Source: an uncultured Duganella sp.
GTDB taxonomy: Bacteria; Pseudomonadota; Gammaproteobacteria; Burkholderiales; Burkholderiaceae
Length of the DNA stretch: 14,684 nucleotides
Direction of reading: 5' to 3'
Assembly: GCA_946482335.1 (NCBI GenBank)
Contig: CAMLRG010000137.1
Span: 1-14,684 of the forward strand
The translations under genes were made by a program, and so were the position numbers. Each line of letters starts with the position of its first letter. Within the stretch, counting starts at the first letter, position 1. Positions 1 through 6,680 of this stretch are shown here, in pieces. The notes beneath the pieces were generated by a model. It was not told where the DNA came from. It did no database searches and worked only from the letters and a program-made list of their open reading frames with translations.

Positions 1-677
1 TATTCGCCTTCGCGCTCGCCGTTGCGCATCACGGTGATGCGGTCGGAGATGGCGTAGGTCTGGTCCAGGAAGTGCGTCACGAACAGGATCGCCATGCCCT
101 GCTCGCGCAGGCGGCGCAGCACGCGGAACAGCAGCTGCACTTCCGCCTCGTCCAGGCTGGATGTCGGCTCATCGAGCACCAGCACCCGCGCCGAAATATT
201 CAGCGCGCGCGAGATCGCCACCATCTGCTGGATCGCCAGCGGATAGCGCGACAGCGGCGCCGTCACGTCGATATCGATTTCCAGTTCGCGCAGCAAGCTT
301 GTGGCACGCGTGCGCATGCCGGCCCAATCGACCATGCCCCACTTGCGCGGATAGCGGCCGATGAAGATATTCTCCGCCACCGACAGGTTCGGGCACAGGT
401 TGACTTCCTGGTACACGGTCGAGATGCCGAGTTCCTGCGCTTCCAGCGTCGAGGCCGGGCGGATTTCCCGCCCTTCCATCACGATGCGGCCGCGCTCCGG
501 CGCATGCACGCCGGTCAGCACCTTGATCAGCGTGGACTTGCCCGCCCCGTTCTGCCCCATCAGCGTATGCACTTCGCCGGGGTAGAGCCGCAGGCCCGCT
601 TCGCTGAGCGCCTTCACGCCCGGGAATTCCTTGTGGATGCCGGACAGCTCCAGCACCGGTGCCGCCGAATGTGCCAT
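1..677 (-). CDS. ytfR: Sugar ABC transporter ATP-binding protein, YtfR-like (3' part missing)
   Basis: This is the cytoplasmic ATPase that would power import of the sugar captured by the adjacent binding protein. About 225 residues are present and the frame runs off the window edge, so only the first of the two ATPase domains usual in this roughly 500-residue family is seen. Visible motifs are Walker A GQNGAGKST (residues 41-49), the Q-loop glutamine (Q90), a degenerate signature LSRYPLAIQQ (142-151), Walker B VLVLDE (165-170), the D-loop SSLD and the switch histidine (H202). The start ATG shares one base with the TGA stop of the binding-protein gene (TGATG), which suggests translational coupling; the Shine-Dalgarno sequence is weak (GGAAA). 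Family and pairing with a YtfQ-like protein point to the galactofuranose/arabinofuranose importer group. The substrate L-arabinose is inferred from the neighbours. The permeases should lie just beyond base 1. Confidence 0.93.
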   Translation of the reverse strand, partial: MAHSAAPVLELSGIHKEFPGVKALSEAGLRLYPGEVHTLMGQNGAGKSTLIKVLTGVHAPERGRIVMEGREIRPASTLEAQELGISTVYQEVNLCPNLSVAENIFIGRYPRKWGMVDWAGMRTRATSLLRELEIDIDVTAPLSRYPLAIQQMVAISRALNISARVLVLDEPTSSLDEAEVQLLFRVLRRLREQGMAILFVTHFLDQTYAISDRITVMRNGEREGE

Positions 678-1639
678 CAGTATTTCCGGTTGGGGAGTTC
701 TTTGGCCGCCACTTCCGCCGGGAACACGCGCTCTTCGGTCACGATGCGCGGCGCCACGGGCTTGCCTGCCACCACGTCCTTCGCCGCCGCCATCAGTTGC
801 GGGCCAAGCAGCGGGCTGCATTCGACCGACACGTTCAGCTTGCCGGCGATCATGGCCTGGAAAGCGCCCTTCACGCCATCGATCGACACGATGATGATGT
901 CCTTGCCCGGTTTCAGGCCCGCTTCCTCGATCGCCTGGATAGCGCCGATCGCCATGTCGTCATTGTGCGCGAACAGCACGTTGATGTCCTTGCCGTGCGC
1001 TTTCAGGAAGGCTTCCATCACTTCCTTGCCCTTGGCACGGGTGAATTCGCCGGTCTGGGTGCGGATCACCTTCAGCTTCGGGTTGCCCTTGATGACTTCC
1101 TCGAAACCGGCCTTGCGGTCGATCGCCGGCGCCGAGCCGACGGTGCCTTGCAGTTCCACCACGTTCAGCACCGGCTTGCCGGACTTGGCGGCATAGTCGG
1201 CCAGCCAGCGGCCGGCGCGGCGGCCTTCTTCCACGAAGTCGGAACCGATCAGGGTGACGTAAAGGGATTTGTCCGCCACCTTGACGGCGCGGTCGGTCAG
1301 GATGACCGGGATCTTGGCCGCCTTGGCCTCGCGCAGCACGGTTTCCCAGCCGGTTTCCACCACCGGCGAGAAGGCGATCACGTCGACGCGCTGGGCGATG
1401 AAGGAGCGGATGGCCTTGACCTGGTTTTCCTGCTTTTGCTGGGCGTCGGCGAATTTCAGGGTGATGCCGGCCTGCTTGGCCGCCTCCTTGATGGAGGCGG
1501 TGTTGGCGGTGCGCCATTCGCTTTCGGCGCCCACCTGGGAGAATCCCATAACCAGCGGCTTGGCCGCGAATGCGCTGCCCGATGCAGCAAAAGCGAGGGC
1601 GAACGCGCCGCCGAGAAGTGTCCTGCGGGTGACTGTCAT
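677..1639 (-). CDS. ytfQ: Periplasmic sugar-binding protein of a YtfQ-like ABC importer
   Basis: This 320-residue periplasmic protein binds a monosaccharide and delivers it to the ABC importer encoded next to it. It is a class-I (ribose/galactose type) binding protein. Segments closely match E. coli YtfQ as I remember it: GFSQVGAESEWR after the signal, ADAQQKQENQVKAIRSF, NVVELQGTVGSAPAIDRK, FTRAKGKEVMEAF and AHNDDMAIGAIQAIEEAGLKPG. The N-terminus has a twin arginine (R5-R6 in TRRTLLGG), a hydrophobic stretch and a likely cleavage site near AFA-AKP at residues 25-26, so Sec or Tat export is possible. ATG 1639 is preferred because GGAGA lies five bases upstream; the frame extends only to a TTG at 1651, inside the ribosome-binding region. 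YtfQ prefers furanose sugars, which suits a locus full of arabinofuranosidases, but the ligand is inferred. Confidence 0.94.
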   Translation of the reverse strand: MTVTRRTLLGGAFALAFAASGSAFAAKPLVMGFSQVGAESEWRTANTASIKEAAKQAGITLKFADAQQKQENQVKAIRSFIAQRVDVIAFSPVVETGWETVLREAKAAKIPVILTDRAVKVADKSLYVTLIGSDFVEEGRRAGRWLADYAAKSGKPVLNVVELQGTVGSAPAIDRKAGFEEVIKGNPKLKVIRTQTGEFTRAKGKEVMEAFLKAHGKDINVLFAHNDDMAIGAIQAIEEAGLKPGKDIIIVSIDGVKGAFQAMIAGKLNVSVECSPLLGPQLMAAAKDVVAGKPVAPRIVTEERVFPAEVAAKELPNRKY

Positions 1640-1644
1640 GCCGG

Positions 1645-1649
1645 TCTCC
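1645..1649 (-). promoter_or_regulatory. Ribosome binding site of the binding-protein gene
   Basis: The minus strand reads GGAGA five bases before ATG 1639. It decides the start: the longer reading from TTG 1651 would place this site inside the coding sequence and add four residues before the signal peptide. Confidence 0.7.
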
Positions 1650-1660
1650 AAAATTGTTGT

Positions 1661-1680
1661 AGATTAATCTTAGGAGATTA
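1661..1680. promoter_or_regulatory. Candidate operator: overlapping palindromes built from AGATTA half-sites
   Basis: Bases 1661-1670 form the perfect palindrome AGATTAATCT. Bases 1665-1680 form TAATCT, a 4-base spacer, then AGATTA. The hexamer AGATTA thus appears three times in 20 bases in alternating orientation. The site overlaps the candidate -10 box of the binding-protein gene, a position where a repressor would block transcription. No regulator gene is present in the window, so the binding protein is unknown. Confidence 0.4.
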
Positions 1681-1728
1681 TGCAATGCCGATCTAATTCA
1701 TTTTTTTGCAGGATCTATATCAATTTGG

Positions 1729-4128
1729 TTATCGCAGCAGGCGCAAGCCATACAGGCCGCCGGCAATCGAGCCCGGATGGGCGACGAATTTCACCTCCAG
1801 CTTGCCGTCGCGCGCGGCGCCGGCAGGCAGCGGCAGGTCGACGCTGTAGAAGGCATCCCCCTTGCGTTCGAGCGTCAGCGTCTGCAGCAGGGCCCCATTC
1901 AGCAGCACGTCGAACTTGCGCCCCGCATCACCGGAGGCAAAGGTCAGGCGCAGCAGGCGGCCCGCGCCTTCGCGGTCCTTCAACTCATAGCTGAACCATC
2001 CGCTGGCGTGGCGCCAATGCCGCGTGCCGTTCAAGCCCGCGTCGGCCCCTTCGCCTTTGAAGAAGTGGTCGGACTCCGGCTGCTGCTCGCCCGGTGCCAC
2101 CTGGTCGACTGTGCGCGCATCGAGCGCCAGCCGCTCCGATTCGGCGGCAGCCGCCCTGGCCCGCATATCGGCCAGTCCGGCTGGCGTAGTGTGCTGCCAA
2201 TACAACATATAGCGTGAATCGTGCAGCCGGAAGAACGGGATGAAGCGCAGCGCAGCGCCGCCGGCACCCTGCGCTGCCGAACCTTGCACCAGGTCCGGCG
2301 CCGTGAACGTCAGCGGCTGGCCGGGCACGGGCTTGAACTTGTCGAGGAAATTCCTGCTGTCGCTGACGAAGACCGGCGCCGCCTCCTGCGGGCAGACCTG
2401 GCCATGCGCGATATGCCCCATGCGCGAATCGTCGGCCATGAACTCCAGCTTCTCGCCGGGGAACGGCGAAGTCTTGGCGGCCAGCACGATGGGGCCATGC
2501 AGCACGGCGTAATAGTTCGACTTGTCGGGCATCTGCTCCAGGGTGGTGCGCATCGGCAGCCGCACGTCGACCGTATCGCCCTTGCGCCAGGTGCGCGCCA
2601 GTTCGACGTAGCTGCCCGGTGCGGCGCGCACCGGCACGGCCTTGCCGTTCACCCGCACCGTCAGCGCCCCCTTTGCCACCCAGCCGGGATAGCGGACCTT
2701 GAGCGTGAATTTGCCGCCGCTGTCGATGCTCAGGCGCGTGCCGGCCTGGTCGGGGAAGCGGTTCGACTGCGTCAGGACGATGCCCTTTTCGCGCCATTCC
2801 AGGCGCGACGGGATGAACAGGTTGACCAGCAAGGCGTCGCCATCGCGGGCATAAATGAACTCGCCGTACTTGGCGTGGCTTTCGATGCCCGACCCTACGC
2901 AGCACCACATGCCCTTGTCCACTTCGGAATACACACGGTAGTGGTTGGGGCGCATCGGCGTGAAGTAGACGAAGCCGCCGCTTTCCGGGCGCTGCGAGGA
3001 GAGGATGTGGTTGTACAGGGCGCGCTCGTAGTAGTCGCTGTAGGCGGCGCTCGGATCGCGCTGGAACAGCAGGCCGGTGAGCTTGAGCATATTGTAGGTG
3101 TTGCAGGTTTCCGGGCCTTCGACCTCGCTGCTCATCGAGGAGAAGTCCTTGTCGGAGTGGAAGTGCTCCTTGACGCTGTTGCCGCCGATGGCCACGGTGC
3201 GATGGTCGTGCACGGTGCGCCAGAAGAAGCTGGCGGCATCGTGCCATTGCCGTTCGCCGGTCAGCCCGCCGATGCGCTCGAAACCGATCACCTTCGGGAT
3301 CTGGGTGTTGGCATGCAGGCCGGTCAGCTCGTCGCGCCCCGCTGCCAGCGGTTGCAGGATGGCCTGGTGGGAGAAGCGCCTGGCGGCGCTCAGGTAGCGC
3401 TGCTCGCCGGTGAGCTGGTAGACGTCGGCCAGCACTTCGTTCATGCCGCCATGCTCCGCACGCAGCATCGATTGCATTTGCTCGTCGCTCAGGGCGCCGG
3501 TCATGTTGACCGTCCAGTCGGCGAACCTGACCAGCATCTGTTTCGCGTCTTCATTGCCGGCATAGCGCCAGGCATCGCGCAGGCCGGCGGCGATCTTGTG
3601 CAGGTTGTACCACGGCACCCACTTGCCGTTGACCGAGAAATTGTCGGCGTGCAGCTTGCCGTTGGCAATATCGTTCCATGCCGCACGGCCGCCGGGTACG
3701 CCGCCGAGGTAGCCGTCCGGGGATTGGGCTTTTTTCAGCTCCTGCACGAAGTAATCCATGCGCTCGCGCACCGTGCCGTCACCGGTTGCGGCCCACATCA
3801 GGGCCAGGGCGGACAGGTAGTGGCCGCCCATGTGGCCATCGAGGCCGCTCGATTCCCAGTTGCCGTAGGAAGGTTTCGGCAGCGGCTGGCCGGCCTCGCG
3901 GCGGAACGGTGCCAGGAGCTTGTCGGCATCGAGCGCCAGCAGGTAGCGGCGGTTGGTTTCCTGGGCTTGCAGGAAGGGGCTGGGCAGCAGCCGCACGTCC
4001 TGGAGCGGGAACAGTTCGGCGGCCAGCGCCGCAGCCGGCGCAACGGCGCCGGCGCACAGCAGCAGCGTTGCGATCGCGCGCTGAACGAGCCGCGCCCCAG
4101 GGGCCTGCAATTGGCGGGCGGCGCTCAT
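1729..4128 (-). CDS. GH127/GH146-type beta-L-arabinofuranosidase, exported
   Basis: This 799-residue enzyme should release terminal beta-L-arabinofuranose from plant arabinan side chains or glycoproteins. It belongs to the former DUF1680 group, now GH127/GH146. The (alpha/alpha)6 catalytic part spans roughly residues 40-440. The zinc/thiolate site typical of the family is visible: PETC (E340, C342) and MWCC (C409, C410). By analogy with HypBA1, C409 would be the nucleophile and C410, C342 and E340 metal ligands; E321 in KEHFHS is a possible acid/base. Beta-rich C-terminal domains follow, including a stretch around FFRLHDSRYMLYW that is typical of GH146-like long forms. An N-terminal signal with hydrophobic residues about 18-36, ending AALA-AELF, predicts periplasmic export. 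The start ATG overlaps the preceding TGA as ATGA, so translation is probably coupled. GH127 versus GH146 is not settled; the longer C-terminus favours GH146. Confidence 0.9.
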   Translation of the reverse strand: MSAARQLQAPGARLVQRAIATLLLCAGAVAPAAALAAELFPLQDVRLLPSPFLQAQETNRRYLLALDADKLLAPFRREAGQPLPKPSYGNWESSGLDGHMGGHYLSALALMWAATGDGTVRERMDYFVQELKKAQSPDGYLGGVPGGRAAWNDIANGKLHADNFSVNGKWVPWYNLHKIAAGLRDAWRYAGNEDAKQMLVRFADWTVNMTGALSDEQMQSMLRAEHGGMNEVLADVYQLTGEQRYLSAARRFSHQAILQPLAAGRDELTGLHANTQIPKVIGFERIGGLTGERQWHDAASFFWRTVHDHRTVAIGGNSVKEHFHSDKDFSSMSSEVEGPETCNTYNMLKLTGLLFQRDPSAAYSDYYERALYNHILSSQRPESGGFVYFTPMRPNHYRVYSEVDKGMWCCVGSGIESHAKYGEFIYARDGDALLVNLFIPSRLEWREKGIVLTQSNRFPDQAGTRLSIDSGGKFTLKVRYPGWVAKGALTVRVNGKAVPVRAAPGSYVELARTWRKGDTVDVRLPMRTTLEQMPDKSNYYAVLHGPIVLAAKTSPFPGEKLEFMADDSRMGHIAHGQVCPQEAAPVFVSDSRNFLDKFKPVPGQPLTFTAPDLVQGSAAQGAGGAALRFIPFFRLHDSRYMLYWQHTTPAGLADMRARAAAAESERLALDARTVDQVAPGEQQPESDHFFKGEGADAGLNGTRHWRHASGWFSYELKDREGAGRLLRLTFASGDAGRKFDVLLNGALLQTLTLERKGDAFYSVDLPLPAGAARDGKLEVKFVAHPGSIAGGLYGLRLLR

Positions 4129-5147
4129 TGCTCGACGCTCTGGTAACGGTCCAGATCAGCCGGGTCCACCACCGGCCAGCCGGCGCTGTCCCAGCGCATG
4201 TCCATGACCTTCAGCTTCTGCAGGTATTTGTCTTTCGTCTCGTAAGCATGCAGCACCATCACGTCCTTCCCGTTCAAGGTGTAAGCGCTGTTGTGGCCGA
4301 GCGCCTTCCAGGCGGCATTGCCCTGCACGACCAGCGAGCCGCCGCCGAGCGCCATGTCCTTGCCATTCTTGTCGAGATACGGTCCCGTCACCGTGCGCGA
4401 ACGGCCCACCACCACGTGGTAAGTGCTTTTCTCTTTCTGGCAGCACAGGCCCCAGGAGACGAACAGGTAGTACCAGCCGTTCTTGCGCATGATGAACGGG
4501 GCTTCGATTTCGGCCGGGCCGCCGTTGTCGTCGCGCACGAAGGCTGGACGCTCGCGGGCGGCGATGGTGCGCCAGACCTGCGGTTCCGCCGGCCGCGTCC
4601 AGTCCTTGTTCAACTTGAGCAGCTTGATCCCGCCCCAGAAGGAGCCGAAACTCATCCAGCCGGTGCCCTTGTCATCCTCGATCACATTGGAATCGATCGC
4701 GTTCCAGAGGTCGCGCCCCGTCACCGATTGCACCACGATGCCCTGGTCCTCCCACTTGTAGTCGGGCGAGCGCGGGTCGAGCGTCTTGTTCACCGTCACG
4801 CCGATGGCCGAGGTATTCTTGCCGAATGCCGACACCGAGTAGTACAGCAGGTACTTGCCTTTGTGGTACTGGATATCGGGCGCCCACACATGGTCATTGA
4901 AGCCAGGCGCCGCCTTGGCGGCAGCCGGATGGCCGGCAAAGATGCGCCCTTCCGGACGCCAGTGCACCATGTCCTTCGAACTGTAGAAAGTAATGCCCGG
5001 CCCCGTCGAATACAGGTAATACGTGTCGCCCTGTTTCGCCATCACGGGATCGTGCACGCTCACCTGCCCGGCCAGCGCCATCTGCGCCGTCAGCCCCGCC
5101 AGCGCGGCAATCGCCGCGCCGGCACCCATCCGCCATGTCATCTTCAT
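4125..5147 (-). CDS. GH43 endo-alpha-1,5-L-arabinanase, secreted (subfamily 5-like)
   Basis: This 340-residue enzyme likely cuts the alpha-1,5-linked arabinan backbone. It is a single five-bladed beta-propeller of GH43. The expected catalytic triad is visible: D33 in VHDP (general base), D152 in AIDSNV (pKa modulator) and E215 in IEAPF (general acid). Further hallmarks are WAPD (88-91), GSFWGGI, SWGLCCQ with paired cysteines at 235-236, and H285 in GHNS, which in arabinanases sits near a bound metal. The signal peptide runs to about ALA-GQVS (residue 26-27). ATG 5147 is supported by GAGG eight bases upstream, overlapping the stop of the preceding GH43 gene; the two genes are 8 bases apart. 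The compact form without accessory domains resembles Cellvibrio Arb43A. It could be exo- rather than endo-acting, which sequence alone does not decide. Confidence 0.9.
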   Translation of the reverse strand: MKMTWRMGAGAAIAALAGLTAQMALAGQVSVHDPVMAKQGDTYYLYSTGPGITFYSSKDMVHWRPEGRIFAGHPAAAKAAPGFNDHVWAPDIQYHKGKYLLYYSVSAFGKNTSAIGVTVNKTLDPRSPDYKWEDQGIVVQSVTGRDLWNAIDSNVIEDDKGTGWMSFGSFWGGIKLLKLNKDWTRPAEPQVWRTIAARERPAFVRDDNGGPAEIEAPFIMRKNGWYYLFVSWGLCCQKEKSTYHVVVGRSRTVTGPYLDKNGKDMALGGGSLVVQGNAAWKALGHNSAYTLNGKDVMVLHAYETKDKYLQKLKVMDMRWDSAGWPVVDPADLDRYQSVEQ

Positions 5148-5155
5148 AATCCGCC

Positions 5156-6679
5156 TCAGTTACCGGTACGTGCGCCCCACAGCGCAACGCCAGCCTTCGA
5201 TTGCACCGTAAAGGTCACCACGAAGGCGCTGGCATTGCTGTTCCACTGTCGCGACAACACCCCATTGTAGGTCGTCCCATCGGACAACACGATACTGACC
5301 TTGTTGCCGCCCTGGTGCGTCCAGGTGCCCGACAGTGCACCGCTGACGGCGCCGCCGGCGGCCAGCGTCACCACCTGCGATGGCTTGATGGCGGCCGAGA
5401 TATCCTTGCCGTGATTGACCATCTTGTAGGTGCCGGCCACGTCGGCCACCGCCACCTCCGCCGCCAGGGTGGTGGCATGCTTCGACAGCGGCACATAGCG
5501 GAACGGTGCCGCCACAGGCCAGCCATCGGCATTGATGAACATTTCGTGCACGCGCACTTCATGCAGCTCGCCCTGTCCCGGGAAACGGGTGTGGAAGAGC
5601 AGGAAGTACTTGCCGCTCGCCGCGTCGTAATAAGCCGAGTTGTGGCCCGGCGAAACGTAGCCCGGCGGCGTGCCGGTCTCGCCCGCCGCCAGCGCGAACT
5701 GGTGGTTGCCCATCAGCTTCTGTCCATGCGGCGCGATGCTGGCGTCGTCGAACAGCGGCAGCGCCGGATTGGCCTTGACGGCCGCCATGTCGGTGCCCGC
5801 CCCATCCACATACGGCCCGTCGGGGTTCAAGGAGCGTGCCACGCGGATGTGGTAGGCGCCGTTGGCATCCAGTCCGCCAAACGATACGAACAGGTAGTAA
5901 TACTTCGACTCGGGGCTGTACAGCACATAGGCGCCTTCGATGCGCGCGTGGTTGCCGCCCATCAGGTGCCTGCCGTAAGCCTGGCCCGGCTTGGGCAGGC
6001 CGCTGGCCGGGTCCATCTCCAGGATGAAGATGCCGCCCGAATAGGAGCCGTAAATCATCCACAGCCGGTTGGCCGTGTCGCGGAAGACGTTGGGGTCCAC
6101 CACGTTCGGATGCCTGGCCGCGTCGTAGATGCTGCCGTCCGGGCTGGCCTCGCCCCACATGCCCGATTTCAGGAACAGCTGCTTGTTGACATAAGGGCCT
6201 TCCACCCTGTCCGCCACCGCCACGCCGAGCGCCGAACGCGGCGAATCGCCTTTGCAGCTGTTGTAATACATATAGAACTTGCCGTCGCCCAGCTGCACCA
6301 CATCCGGTGCCCACAACGTGCTGGCCTGGGCCCAGGACAGCGCTTCCGCCAGCGCAACGGTGACGTTGTTGAACAGCGGGTTGGCAGCATTGGCGCCATC
6401 CGCGATCCTGGTCCAGTTCATCAGGTCGGTCGACCTGGCGGCCGCCAGGTGGGAACCGAACACATAGTAGGTGTCGCCCACCTTGATCACGGACGGGTCA
6501 TGCACAGACACATTGGCGAAGGCGACCGTCGTTGCCGGCGGCGTCACCGGCGGCGTGACCGCCGGGCTGACGGTGGCCGTCGAGCCACCGCCACCGCCGC
6601 AGCCGCCTAGGGTCGTCAGCACGGCGCCGGCAGCGGCCGTGCGCAACAGCGCACGGCGCTGCACGGAGATGTTTTCCAT
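5156..6679 (-). CDS. GH43 arabinanase-like lipoprotein with C-terminal beta domain
   Basis: This 507-residue enzyme is a second GH43 arabinanase, resembling the longer bacterial type with an extra C-terminal domain (subfamily 4-like). The catalytic set is intact: D61 in VHDPS, D195 in VVDPN, E248 in RIEGA, plus WAPD near 123-126 and H346 in GHNSAY. The propeller spans about residues 55-395; residues from about 410 to the end form a separate beta-rich module (GTYKMVNHGKD, GTWTHQGG). The N-terminus has a twin arginine (R8-R9, QRRALLR) followed by lipobox LGGC with C27, then a glycine tract and a Pro/Thr linker. This predicts Tat export and lipid anchoring, probably to the outer membrane because no Asp follows the cysteine. 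It starts one base after the GH51 stop. Together with the next gene it gives two non-identical backbone-cleaving enzymes. Confidence 0.89.
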   Translation of the reverse strand: MENISVQRRALLRTAAAGAVLTTLGGCGGGGGSTATVSPAVTPPVTPPATTVAFANVSVHDPSVIKVGDTYYVFGSHLAAARSTDLMNWTRIADGANAANPLFNNVTVALAEALSWAQASTLWAPDVVQLGDGKFYMYYNSCKGDSPRSALGVAVADRVEGPYVNKQLFLKSGMWGEASPDGSIYDAARHPNVVDPNVFRDTANRLWMIYGSYSGGIFILEMDPASGLPKPGQAYGRHLMGGNHARIEGAYVLYSPESKYYYLFVSFGGLDANGAYHIRVARSLNPDGPYVDGAGTDMAAVKANPALPLFDDASIAPHGQKLMGNHQFALAAGETGTPPGYVSPGHNSAYYDAASGKYFLLFHTRFPGQGELHEVRVHEMFINADGWPVAAPFRYVPLSKHATTLAAEVAVADVAGTYKMVNHGKDISAAIKPSQVVTLAAGGAVSGALSGTWTHQGGNKVSIVLSDGTTYNGVLSRQWNSNASAFVVTFTVQSKAGVALWGARTGN

Positions 6680-6680
6680 C

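Larger units (their letters stand above)
1640..1728 (-). promoter_or_regulatory. AT-rich intergenic region with likely promoter for the transporter genes
   Basis: This 89-bp gap separates the GH127/146 gene from the binding-protein gene. It is far richer in A+T than the coding flanks. On the minus strand there is a plausible -10 box CATAAT (1682 down to 1677), but no good -35 box at the usual distance. A second weaker pair, TTGATA then TGAATT 17 bases later, lies upstream. No hairpin followed by a T-run is visible, so I see no intrinsic terminator for the hydrolase genes. The gap therefore probably carries an internal promoter, while read-through from upstream remains possible. The promoter assignment is an inference from sequence alone. 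Confidence 0.45.

Noticed and set aside
1640..1651. TTG start four codons upstream for the binding protein
   Set aside because: The GGAGA ribosome site lies inside this extension and fits ATG 1639.
659..1696. 345-codon plus-strand open frame opposite the binding-protein gene
   Set aside because: Shadow of the YtfQ-like gene; its composition is typical of antisense frames in GC-rich DNA.
3990..4128. Lipoprotein signal (LLLC) in the GH127/146 N-terminus
   Set aside because: Leu directly before the Cys breaks the lipobox rule, which needs Gly, Ala or Ser; an ordinary signal peptidase site ALA-AEL fits.
2221..4146. 641-codon plus-strand open frame opposite the GH127/146 gene
   Set aside because: Low-complexity His/Gly/Ala/Val composition and no plausible domain; the opposite strand encodes a complete enzyme with an intact active site.
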